DNA of 9,621 nucleotides from positions 1-9,621 of the forward strand of contig JBHIXH010000065.1 in assembly GCA_041984885.1 (NCBI GenBank), given 5' to 3'. Below, in pieces: positions 1-9,621 of the stretch (the stretch's first letter is position 1; every line of letters starts with the position of its first letter). Both the position numbers and the translations under genes were made by a program. Source of the DNA: UBA4486 sp041984885. Its GTDB lineage: Bacteria > Pseudomonadota > Gammaproteobacteria > Eutrophobiales > Eutrophobiaceae. The notes below the pieces were generated by a model, which saw only the letters and a program-made list of their open reading frames with translations, made no database searches and was not told where the DNA came from.

Positions 1-13
1 AATTCGGGATTGA

Positions 14-3000
14 AGCGGAACCGAAGCTTATCGTTATCACACATTTTACGTAAGGTCGCTGCGTGCAGATTCAACAACAAATGCACTCGAAGCGCAGATT
101 GAAATCTATCGCATGATGCGCCCGGGTGAGCCGCCAACAAAAGAAGCCGCGGAAAACCTGTTCAAGAACCTGTTCTTCAGTCCGGATCGGTACGATTTAT
201 CCGCCGTCGGTCGCATGAAATTCAATCGACGTGTTGGCCGTGATGAGATCACCGGCCCCGGCGTGCTGGACAGGGAAGACATTGTTGCGGTGTTGAAAGT
301 GTTAATCGACATCCGTAACGGCAAGGGCAACATTGATGACATCGATCATCTGGGTAATCGCCGCGTACGTAGCGTCGGTGAGATGGCGGAAAACCAGTTT
401 CGTGTCGGCCTGGTCAGGGTCGAACGTGCGGTCAAGGAGCGGTTAAGCCTGGCCGAATCCGAAGGCTTGATGCCGCAGGAGATCATCAATGCGAAACCGG
501 TCTCGGCAGTGATCAAGGAATTTTTTGGTTCAAGCCAGTTGTCGCAGTTTATGGATCAAAATAATCCGCTGTCGGAGATCACGCATAAGCGGCGTATTTC
601 GGCACTGGGTCCGGGCGGATTGACACGGGAGCGGGCCGGCTTCGAAGTGCGTGACGTCCACCCGACACATTATGGCCGGGTTTGTCCGATTGAGACGCCG
701 GAGGGACCGAATATTGGCTTGATCAATTCTCTCGCTGTCTACGCACGCGCAAACGAATACGGGTTTCTCGAAACTCCTTACAGAAAAGTCAACGACGGGC
801 GTGTGACGGAAGACATCGAATACCTGTCGGCAATCGAGGAAAGTCATTACGTCATCGCCCAGGCGAACGCGGCCCTGAATGATAAAGGTGAACTGACAGA
901 TGAGTTGATTTCCTGCCGTCATCAGAACGAGTTCGCGATGTTTACCCCGGATCGCGTTGAATATATGGACGTATCACCCCGACAGATTGTCTCGGTTGCC
1001 GCGGCGTTAATCCCCTTTCTGGAGCACGATGATGCCAACCGCGCGCTGATGGGATCCAACATGCAACGACAATCGGTACCAACCCTGCAGGCCGACAAGC
1101 CGTTGGTGGGCACCGGCATTGAGCGAATCGTTGCGACTGACTCGGGCGTCACTGTCGTCTCGGAACGCGGCGGTATCGTCGACTCGGTTGATGCGAGTCG
1201 CATCGTTGTGCGGGTTAACGAAGCGGAAATCGCGACCGGTGAGGCCGGGGTTGACATCTATAACCTGACGAAATACACACGTTCGAATCAAAACACCTGT
1301 ATCAACCAGCGTCCGTTGGTCAAACCCGGTGATGTGATTGCAAAAGACGACGTGCTTGCAGATGGACCGTCAACCGATATGGGTGAACTCGCGCTCGGAC
1401 AAAACATGCTGGTCGCGTTCATGCCGTGGAACGGCTACAACTTCGAGGACTCCATCCTTATCTCCGAACGACTGGTGAAAGAGGATCGGTTTACATCGAT
1501 TCACATTGAAGAACTGACCTGTGTCGCACGCGATACGAAATTGGGACCGGAAGAAATTTCGTCAGATATTCCCAACGTCAGCGAGAGTGCGCTGGGCAAG
1601 CTGGATGAGTCCGGAATCGTTTACATCGGTGCCGAGGTGAACGTGGGCGACATCCTGGTCGGCAAGGTGACACCAAAAGGCGAGACACAACTGACACCGG
1701 AAGAAAAACTGTTACGAGCCATTTTTGGTGAAAAGGCCTCGGACGTAAAAGATACCTCATTGCGCGTGCCATCTGGTATGAACGGTACTGTTATCGATGT
1801 GCAGGTATTCACGCGTGATGGTGTGGAAAAGGATGCGCGGGCGCTGGAGATTGAAGAGTCCGAATTAAACAGTGTGCGTAAGGACCTGAATGACCAGTTA
1901 CGTATTATGGAAGAAGGGATCTATCAGCGCGTCGAAAGACTGCTGACCGGCAAGCAGGCGGAAAACGGTCCGAATGGTCTGGCCAGGGACAGCAAGATTA
2001 CCAAGAGCTATCTGACCGAACTGGCACAGGACAAGTGGTTTGAAATCACACTGAAAAACGACGAACACAATCAGAAGCTGGAAGAGATCTCGACGCAGTT
2101 AAAACAGCTTAAGGATGAGTTTGATCAACGCTTTGAAGAAAAACGCGCCAAGCTGGTGTCGGGTGATGATCTGGCGCCAGGTGTCCTGAAAATGGTCAAG
2201 GTCTACCTGGCGGTAAAACGGCGTATCCAGCCGGGTGACAAGATGGCCGGGCGGCACGGTAACAAGGGTGTGATCTCGACGATCGTACCAATTGAAGACA
2301 TGCCGCATATGGAAGATGGCACGCCGGTCGATGTCGTACTGAATCCGCTCGGTGTGCCTTCACGTATGAATGTGGGACAGGTGCTGGAAACGCATCTTGG
2401 CTGGGCGGCCAAAGGTCTTGGTTTACGTATTCAAAAAATGCTGGATGCACAGGCCAGTTGTCAGGAACTGCGCAAGTATCTGGAACAGATCTACAACAGC
2501 AGTGGCAAGCAGGAAGAACTGGATACGCTCAGTGACCAGGAAATTTTCGAACTGGCAAACAACCTGCGTGGCGGTGTACCAATGGCGACACCGGTGTTCG
2601 ATGGTGCTACCGAGGCATCGATCAAGACGATGCTGTCCCTGGCCGGTCTCGATACCGATGGTCAAAGTCGTTTATTTGATGGCCGTACCGGTAAGGAATT
2701 CGAACGCCGTGTCACGGTCGGTTACATGTACATGTTGAAGCTGAACCATCTGGTCGATGACAAGATGCATGCGCGATCTACCGGGCCATACAGCCTGGTG
2801 ACACAGCAGCCGCTGGGTGGTAAGGCGCAATTTGGTGGCCAGCGTTTCGGTGAAATGGAAGTCTGGGCACTCGAGGCCTACGGCGCGTCCTACACGTTGC
2901 AGGAAATGTTGACCGTTAAATCCGACGATGTGAATGGTCGAACGAAGATGTACAAGAACATCGTTGATGGTGATCACCGTATGGAAGCCGGCATGCCGGA

Positions 3001-3070
3001 GTCGTTTAACGTCCTGTTAAAGGAAATCCGTTCACTGGCAATCAATATCGAACTCGATCAAAACGACTGA
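14..3070 (+). CDS. rpoB: RNA polymerase beta subunit RpoB, 5'-truncated by the window edge
   Basis: Beta subunit of DNA-dependent RNA polymerase, which with beta' forms the catalytic cleft. The first in-frame Met (113) corresponds to about E. coli residue 369, so some 350-370 N-terminal residues are missing; 985 residues follow it. Homology runs upstream of that Met to about base 59 (LRADSTTNALEAQIEIYR), so 113 is not the true start. Visible landmarks: the rifampicin-binding cluster at 521-610 (GSSQLSQFMDQNNPLSEITH) with D516, H526 and S531 equivalents intact; NFEDSIL at 1439-1459 with the E813/D814 pair near the active site; the two active-site lysines in GDKMAGRHGNK (about 2234-2266); and the C-terminal clamp segment ending SLAINIELDQND. 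A charged, probably coiled-coil stretch at about 1850-2155 sits where the variable lineage insertion of beta lies and makes the protein about 11 residues longer than the E. coli one. An in-frame TGA at 11-13 and mismatched frames in bases 1-58 look like edge errors. It is followed by rpoC after 65 bases, presumably in one transcript. Confidence 0.97.
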   Translation, partial: SGTEAYRYHTFYVRSLRADSTTNALEAQIEIYRMMRPGEPPTKEAAENLFKNLFFSPDRYDLSAVGRMKFNRRVGRDEITGPGVLDREDIVAVLKVLIDIRNGKGNIDDIDHLGNRRVRSVGEMAENQFRVGLVRVERAVKERLSLAESEGLMPQEIINAKPVSAVIKEFFGSSQLSQFMDQNNPLSEITHKRRISALGPGGLTRERAGFEVRDVHPTHYGRVCPIETPEGPNIGLINSLAVYARANEYGFLETPYRKVNDGRVTEDIEYLSAIEESHYVIAQANAALNDKGELTDELISCRHQNEFAMFTPDRVEYMDVSPRQIVSVAAALIPFLEHDDANRALMGSNMQRQSVPTLQADKPLVGTGIERIVATDSGVTVVSERGGIVDSVDASRIVVRVNEAEIATGEAGVDIYNLTKYTRSNQNTCINQRPLVKPGDVIAKDDVLADGPSTDMGELALGQNMLVAFMPWNGYNFEDSILISERLVKEDRFTSIHIEELTCVARDTKLGPEEISSDIPNVSESALGKLDESGIVYIGAEVNVGDILVGKVTPKGETQLTPEEKLLRAIFGEKASDVKDTSLRVPSGMNGTVIDVQVFTRDGVEKDARALEIEESELNSVRKDLNDQLRIMEEGIYQRVERLLTGKQAENGPNGLARDSKITKSYLTELAQDKWFEITLKNDEHNQKLEEISTQLKQLKDEFDQRFEEKRAKLVSGDDLAPGVLKMVKVYLAVKRRIQPGDKMAGRHGNKGVISTIVPIEDMPHMEDGTPVDVVLNPLGVPSRMNVGQVLETHLGWAAKGLGLRIQKMLDAQASCQELRKYLEQIYNSSGKQEELDTLSDQEIFELANNLRGGVPMATPVFDGATEASIKTMLSLAGLDTDGQSRLFDGRTGKEFERRVTVGYMYMLKLNHLVDDKMHARSTGPYSLVTQQPLGGKAQFGGQRFGEMEVWALEAYGASYTLQEMLTVKSDDVNGRTKMYKNIVDGDHRMEAGMPESFNVLLKEIRSLAINIELDQND

Positions 3071-3117
3071 TACAGCATGAAGAAATTGAATTACGCGCTC
3101 ACAGCGATCATAACTTT

Positions 3118-3135
3118 CTCCTCAGGAGGCACACT
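3118..3135 (+). promoter_or_regulatory. rpoC ribosome binding site, deciding a TTG start
   Basis: AGGAGG at 3124-3129 is a full Shine-Dalgarno match ending 6 bases before TTG at 3136-3138. It fixes TTG as the rpoC start, because translation from there gives MKDLLNLLK, the standard RpoC N terminus. Directly upstream, CTCC (3118-3121) can pair with GGAG (3125-3128) around a UCA loop, plus a possible U-G pair (3117/3129), so the site may be partly masked in the RNA. Confidence 0.85.
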
Positions 3136-7374
<4,239 letters not shown>

Positions 7375-7378
7375 GACG

Positions 7379-7435
7379 AAAAAATTGTCCTGATCTGCCT
7401 TGACAGGTCAGGGTGTCGGACATAAAATCCCGCCT
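7379..7435 (+). promoter_or_regulatory. Predicted sigma-70 promoter of the str operon (rpsL-rpsG-fusA)
   Basis: TTGACA at 7400-7405 (perfect -35) is followed after exactly 17 bases by TAAAAT at 7423-7428 (5 of 6 to the -10 consensus). The A-tract AAAAAATT at 7379-7386 falls at about -56 to -49, the place of the distal UP-element subsite that binds the alpha C-terminal domain. The stretch after the -10 box is CCCGCC (7429-7434), a GC-rich discriminator of the sort found in ppGpp/DksA-controlled ribosomal promoters. The predicted start is near 7435, in a pyrimidine run, which is a slight weakness since starts are usually purines. It sits 25 bases after the rpoC stop codon and is the only good match I see in the 270-base gap. 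No experimental start site is available. Confidence 0.7.
7389..7412 (+). other. Hairpin overlapping the -35 box
   Basis: CCTGATCTG (7389-7397) pairs with CAGGTCAGG (7404-7412) over 9 bp with one G-U pair, leaving a 6-base loop. It is not followed by a T run, so it is not an intrinsic terminator alone. It lies in the 3' untranslated end of rpoC mRNA, where it could protect against 3' exonucleases, and in DNA it spans the -35 box at 7400-7405. Confidence 0.5.
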
Positions 7436-7493
7436 CCTTTTGACAGGCCGTCCTGTGACAGCCTGTCATTTGTTTTATAGGGGCGGGATTTTT
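7424..7493 (+). terminator. rho-independent terminator-like hairpin after rpoC (outer stem)
   Basis: The left arm AAAATCCCGCCTC (7424-7436) pairs with GGGGCGGGATTTT (7480-7492) over 13 bp with a single T-G pair, and the right arm ends in five Ts (7489-7493). The left arm begins with four As, so the structure would also work on the opposite strand. The 43-base loop holds a second hairpin. It lies 49 bases after the rpoC stop and would end rpoBC transcripts. The -10 box of the predicted str promoter (7423-7428) is inside the left arm. Confidence 0.7.
7441..7476 (+). terminator. Inner hairpin with T-rich tail
   Basis: TGACAGGC (7441-7448) pairs perfectly with GCCTGTCA (7461-7468) across a 12-base loop and is followed by TTTGTTTT (7469-7476). 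By itself this has the shape of an intrinsic terminator for rpoC read-through. It begins only about 6 bases after the predicted str start, so it could also attenuate str transcripts. Two shorter folds compete with it: ACAGG/CCTGT (7443-7447 with 7452-7456) and TGACA/TGTCA (7456-7460 with 7464-7468). Confidence 0.55.
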
Positions 7494-7557
7494 AGGGTGC
7501 GAGTTGCATCCACCCCCCGAAATAAATTCGGCTTTTACCAAAAAACACTACGGTCTA

Positions 7558-7594
7558 ACCGCATAGCAGCCGAACATCATCGATGCTATGGGGT
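7558..7594 (+). other. Hairpin in the rpsL leader
   Basis: The arms at 7558-7568 (AACCGCATAGCA core ACCGCATAGCA) and 7584-7594 (TGCTATGGGGT) form 10 pairs of 11 with one G-G mismatch, enclosing a 15-base loop. No T run follows, so it is not a terminator. It is in the predicted 5' untranslated region of the str mRNA, about 50 bases before rpsL, and may be a regulatory or stability element. No match to a named RNA family is claimed. Confidence 0.4.
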
Positions 7595-7644
7595 CGAGGC
7601 CGTTTACGCGTTATTAGCGGGAAAAACACTTAGAAAACAGTAAT

Positions 7645-8019
7645 ATGGCAACAATAAATCAACTAGTCAGAAAACCACGCAAACGGCAAAAAGTGAAAAG
7701 CAACGTGCCCGCGCTGGAAAGCTGTCCGCAAAAACGCGGCGTCTGTACACGTGTCTATACAACGACACCAAAAAAGCCAAACTCAGCGTTGCGTAAAGTT
7801 GCCCGCGTGCGCTTGACGAACGGCCATGAAGTAACCACTTACATCGGTGGTGAAGGCCATAATCTCCAGGAACACTCAGTAATTCTCATTCGCGGTGGTC
7901 GTGTGAAAGATCTGCCCGGCGTCCGCTATCACACGGTGCGTGGCACGCTGGATACATCCGGTGTCGGTGACCGTAAACAGGGTCGGTCGAAGTACGGCGC
8001 GAAACGCCCTAAATCCTGA
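7645..8019 (+). CDS. rpsL: 30S ribosomal protein S12
   Basis: Small-subunit protein at the decoding centre; it helps monitor codon-anticodon pairing. Complete at 124 residues, the same length as E. coli S12, and nearly identical to it over the central region. The conserved loop TPKKPNSALRK (residues 41-51) and GRVKDLPGVRYH (85-96) are intact, including the lysines at 43, 44 and 88 where streptomycin-resistance changes occur, and D89, the residue methylthiolated in many bacteria. The ATG start gives the canonical MATINQLVRKPR. No clear Shine-Dalgarno is present: the 15 bases before the ATG read TTAGAAAACAGTAAT. It is the first gene of the str operon, about 210 bases after the predicted transcription start, and precedes rpsG by 29 bases. 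Confidence 0.99.
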   Translation: MATINQLVRKPRKRQKVKSNVPALESCPQKRGVCTRVYTTTPKKPNSALRKVARVRLTNGHEVTTYIGGEGHNLQEHSVILIRGGRVKDLPGVRYHTVRGTLDTSGVGDRKQGRSKYGAKRPKS

Positions 8020-8048
8020 TCAGACACCTTATATAAGAGTAGAAATCC

Positions 8049-8519
8049 ATGTCGAGACGCAGAGTAGCAGAAAAACGGGAAATCCTGCCGGATCCGAAAT
8101 ACGGCGATCAGATCCTGGCCAAGTTCATCAATATGATCATGAGCCATGGCAAGAAATCGGTCGCAGAAAAGATTGTCTATGGTGCGCTGAACCAAATCAG
8201 TGAAAAAGGCAAAGGTGAGCCGATCGAAGTCTTTGCCAAGGCGCTCGAAAACGTCCGTCCGGTCGTCGAAGTTAAATCCCGACGTGTCGGTGGTGCGACG
8301 TATCAGATCCCGGTCGAAGTGCGCCAGGATCGCAGTAACACGCTGGCAATGCGCTGGGTCGTAGATGCGGCGAAAAAAAGAAACGAAAAGAATATGGGAT
8401 TGCGTCTGGCCGGCGAACTGATGGATGCGTCAGAAAACAAGGGCACCGCAATCAAGAAGCGCGAAGATACGCACAAAATGGCCGAAGCGAACAAGGCCTT
8501 CTCGCATTATCGTTGGTAA
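8049..8519 (+). CDS. rpsG: 30S ribosomal protein S7
   Basis: Primary 16S rRNA-binding protein that nucleates assembly of the 30S head and lies near the exit-site tRNA. Complete at 156 residues, the common bacterial length. The N terminus MSRRRVAEKREILPDPKYGD and the basic segment RPVVEVKSRRVGGATYQIPV are typical, as is the C-terminal HKMAEANKAFSHYRW. Only a weak ribosome site (AAGAG, 8035-8039) precedes the ATG, so translation may depend partly on coupling with rpsL 29 bases upstream. In E. coli S7 represses the str operon by binding the longer rpsL-rpsG spacer; that spacer is too short here to hold the same target. Confidence 0.99.
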   Translation: MSRRRVAEKREILPDPKYGDQILAKFINMIMSHGKKSVAEKIVYGALNQISEKGKGEPIEVFAKALENVRPVVEVKSRRVGGATYQIPVEVRQDRSNTLAMRWVVDAAKKRNEKNMGLRLAGELMDASENKGTAIKKREDTHKMAEANKAFSHYRW

Positions 8520-8526
8520 TTTAATC

Positions 8527-8542
8527 AGGAAGGCTGGATAAA
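8527..8542 (+). promoter_or_regulatory. fusA ribosome binding site, deciding a GTG start
   Basis: AGGAAGG at 8527-8533 ends 9 bases before GTG at 8543-8545. It supports GTG over the in-frame ATG at 8588, which would remove the first 15 residues just before the nucleotide-binding loop. It is the strongest ribosome site of the three str genes here. Confidence 0.8.
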
Positions 8543-9621
8543 GTGGCACGTTCTACACCTATAAATCGCTATCGCAATATTGGCATCATGGCTCATATTG
8601 ACGCTGGCAAAACCACGGCCACAGAACGTATCCTGTTCTACACCGGTGTCTCTCACAAAATCGGTGAGGTGCATGACGGTGCCGCCACGATGGACTGGAT
8701 GGAGCAGGAGCAGGAGCGTGGTATTACGATCACGTCTGCTGCGACGACCTGTTTCTGGAAAGGTACCGCACAGCAATACGACGAGCATCGCATTAATATT
8801 ATTGATACCCCCGGGCACGTCGATTTCACGATTGAAGTGGAGCGCTCATTGCGCGTGCTGGACGGTGCCTGTGGTGTCTTCTGTGCAGTTGGTGGTGTTG
8901 AACCACAATCGGAAACTGTCTGGCGCCAGGCAAATAAATACCACGTGCCACGTATGGCGTTCGTCAACAAGATGGACCGCGCCGGCGCCAATTTCCTGCG
9001 AGTCGTCGAACAGATTCGTGAACGTCTGGGTAGCAAGGCCGTACCCATGCAGTTGCCGATTGGCGCCGAGGAAAACTTCCGCGGTGTGATCGACCTGGTA
9101 AAGATGAAAGCGGTTTACTGGGAAGATGAGAATATGGGCATCAAGTTCGAGGAAAAAGACATCCCCGAAGACTTGAAAGCCGAAGCCGAAAAATGGCGCG
9201 AAGAGATGGTAGAGAGCGCGGCTGAAGCAAACGAAGAACTCATGGACGCGTATCTTGAAAGCGGCGAATTAAGCGAAGAACAGATCAAAAAGGGTATACG
9301 TATACAAACGCTGGCAAACGAAGTGGTTCCTGCCTTTTGTGGATCTGCATTTAAAAACAAGGGTGTTCAGAAATTACTCGATGCGATCGTTGATTACATG
9401 CCGGCACCGACCGACGTCGCCGCCATCACCGGTATCCTCGACGATAAAAACGAATCCGAAGCCAAACGTACCTCAAACGATGACGAGCCATTTGCCGCGC
9501 TGGCATTCAAAATTGCAACTGACCCGTTTGTCGGTTCGTTAACGTTTTTCCGTGTCTATTCCGGCGTGTTATCAGCCGGTGATACCGTATTCAATCCGGT
9601 CAAGGGCAAGAAAGAACGCAT
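8543..9621 (+). CDS. fusA: Elongation factor G, 3'-truncated by the window edge
   Basis: GTPase that drives translocation of tRNAs and mRNA on the ribosome and, with ribosome recycling factor, splits ribosomes after termination. The first 359 codons of roughly 700 are present and open to the right edge. From the GTG start the protein reads MARSTPINRYRNIGIMAHID. GTPase motifs: G1 AHIDAGKTT at 17-25, G2 with RGITIT at 59-64 (T62), G3 DTPGH at 88-92, and G4 NKMD at 142-145. The G' insertion and the start of domain II (FAALAFKIATDPFVGSLTF) follow. Domains III-V are outside the window. It lies 23 bases after rpsG in the same direction, so it is presumably the third gene of the str operon; tuf often follows but is not visible. 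The residue before the G1 motif is Met, as in Firmicutes, rather than the Ser of E. coli, which is ordinary variation. Codon use looks like the rest of the window. Confidence 0.98.
   Translation, partial: MARSTPINRYRNIGIMAHIDAGKTTATERILFYTGVSHKIGEVHDGAATMDWMEQEQERGITITSAATTCFWKGTAQQYDEHRINIIDTPGHVDFTIEVERSLRVLDGACGVFCAVGGVEPQSETVWRQANKYHVPRMAFVNKMDRAGANFLRVVEQIRERLGSKAVPMQLPIGAEENFRGVIDLVKMKAVYWEDENMGIKFEEKDIPEDLKAEAEKWREEMVESAAEANEELMDAYLESGELSEEQIKKGIRIQTLANEVVPAFCGSAFKNKGVQKLLDAIVDYMPAPTDVAAITGILDDKNESEAKRTSNDDEPFAALAFKIATDPFVGSLTFFRVYSGVLSAGDTVFNPVKGKKER

Larger units (their letters stand above)
7375..7644 (+). other. rpoC-rpsL intergenic region and str operon leader
   Basis: These 270 bases separate the rpoBC and str transcription units. 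In order they hold an A-tract, a hairpin over the -35 box, the -10 box inside a terminator arm, an inner hairpin with T tail, small GC-rich stems at 7495-7515 and 7517-7531, and a larger hairpin at 7558-7594. A 48-codon open frame (7497-7643) is discussed under findings but is not called as a gene. The motif TGACAG occurs three times directly (7401, 7441, 7456) and once inverted (7463-7468). Confidence 0.75.

Noticed and set aside
2370..2738. 122-codon plus-strand frame inside rpoB
   Set aside because: It overlaps well-conserved RpoB sequence in another frame, has an odd composition rich in Arg, Trp and Cys, and has no ribosome site that singles it out.
7440..7480. Second sigma-70 promoter starting from TTGACA at 7440
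   Set aside because: No acceptable -10 hexamer occurs 16-18 bases downstream (the bases there are CTGTCA); the AT-rich TTTATA is 28 bases away.
7413..7496. Upstream extension of the leader frame from a GTG at 7413
   Set aside because: It begins before the predicted transcription start, runs through both terminator arms and has no ribosome site; only the part from 7497 is worth considering.
7517..7536. CCGAA/TTCGG hairpin followed by CTTTT as a terminator
   Set aside because: A 5-bp stem with a short T run is too weak to claim, and a terminator here would block its own rpsL operon.
8580..9089. 169-codon plus-strand frame overlapping fusA
   Set aside because: The fusA frame through the same bases gives unmistakable EF-G with all GTPase motifs; the alternative product is a frame shadow.

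Overview
The window is a conserved housekeeping segment of a gammaproteobacterial chromosome. In order, all on the + strand, it holds the 3' two-thirds or more of rpoB, complete rpoC, complete rpsL, complete rpsG and the 5' half of fusA. The five proteins are close to their gammaproteobacterial counterparts throughout. RpoC even keeps the same residue numbers as the E. coli protein at every site I checked: zinc ligands C70/C72/C85/C88 and C814/C888/C895/C898, active-site D460/D462/D464, and trigger-loop M932/R933/H936. RpoC also carries the large gammaproteobacterial insertion inside the trigger loop. Genus cannot be read from the sequence; base composition looks near half G+C by eye. The order rpoBC-rpsL-rpsG-fusA with nothing inserted is the ancestral proteobacterial layout.

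Layout: rpoB (open at the left edge, to 3070); a 65-base spacer with the rpoC ribosome binding site; rpoC (3136-7374, TTG start); a 270-base non-coding region (7375-7644); rpsL (7645-8019); a 29-base gap; rpsG (8049-8519); a 23-base gap; fusA (8543 to the right edge, GTG start). The first ~58 bases do not read as clean rpoB in any one frame, which most likely reflects poor sequence at a contig end.

The part that repays attention is 7375-7644. It holds a near-consensus sigma-70 promoter (TTGACA, 17 bases, TAAAAT) with an upstream A-tract and a GC-rich discriminator, as expected for the str operon (rpsL-rpsG-fusA). The -10 box of this promoter lies inside the left arm of a 13-bp terminator-like hairpin ending in five Ts. 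RNA coming from rpoC would contain both arms and could terminate, whereas RNA started at this promoter would lack most of the left arm. The str leader that follows (about 210 nt) is long and contains several hairpins and a 48-codon open frame that ends one base before rpsL.

Functionally, rpoB and rpoC encode the two large subunits that form the RNA polymerase active centre, rpsL and rpsG encode two 30S ribosomal proteins, and fusA encodes the translocase EF-G. The window thus joins the ends of the transcription and translation core operons. I found no mobile element, CRISPR array, tRNA, rRNA or undescribed multi-gene system; the novelty, if any, is in the regulatory architecture between genes.
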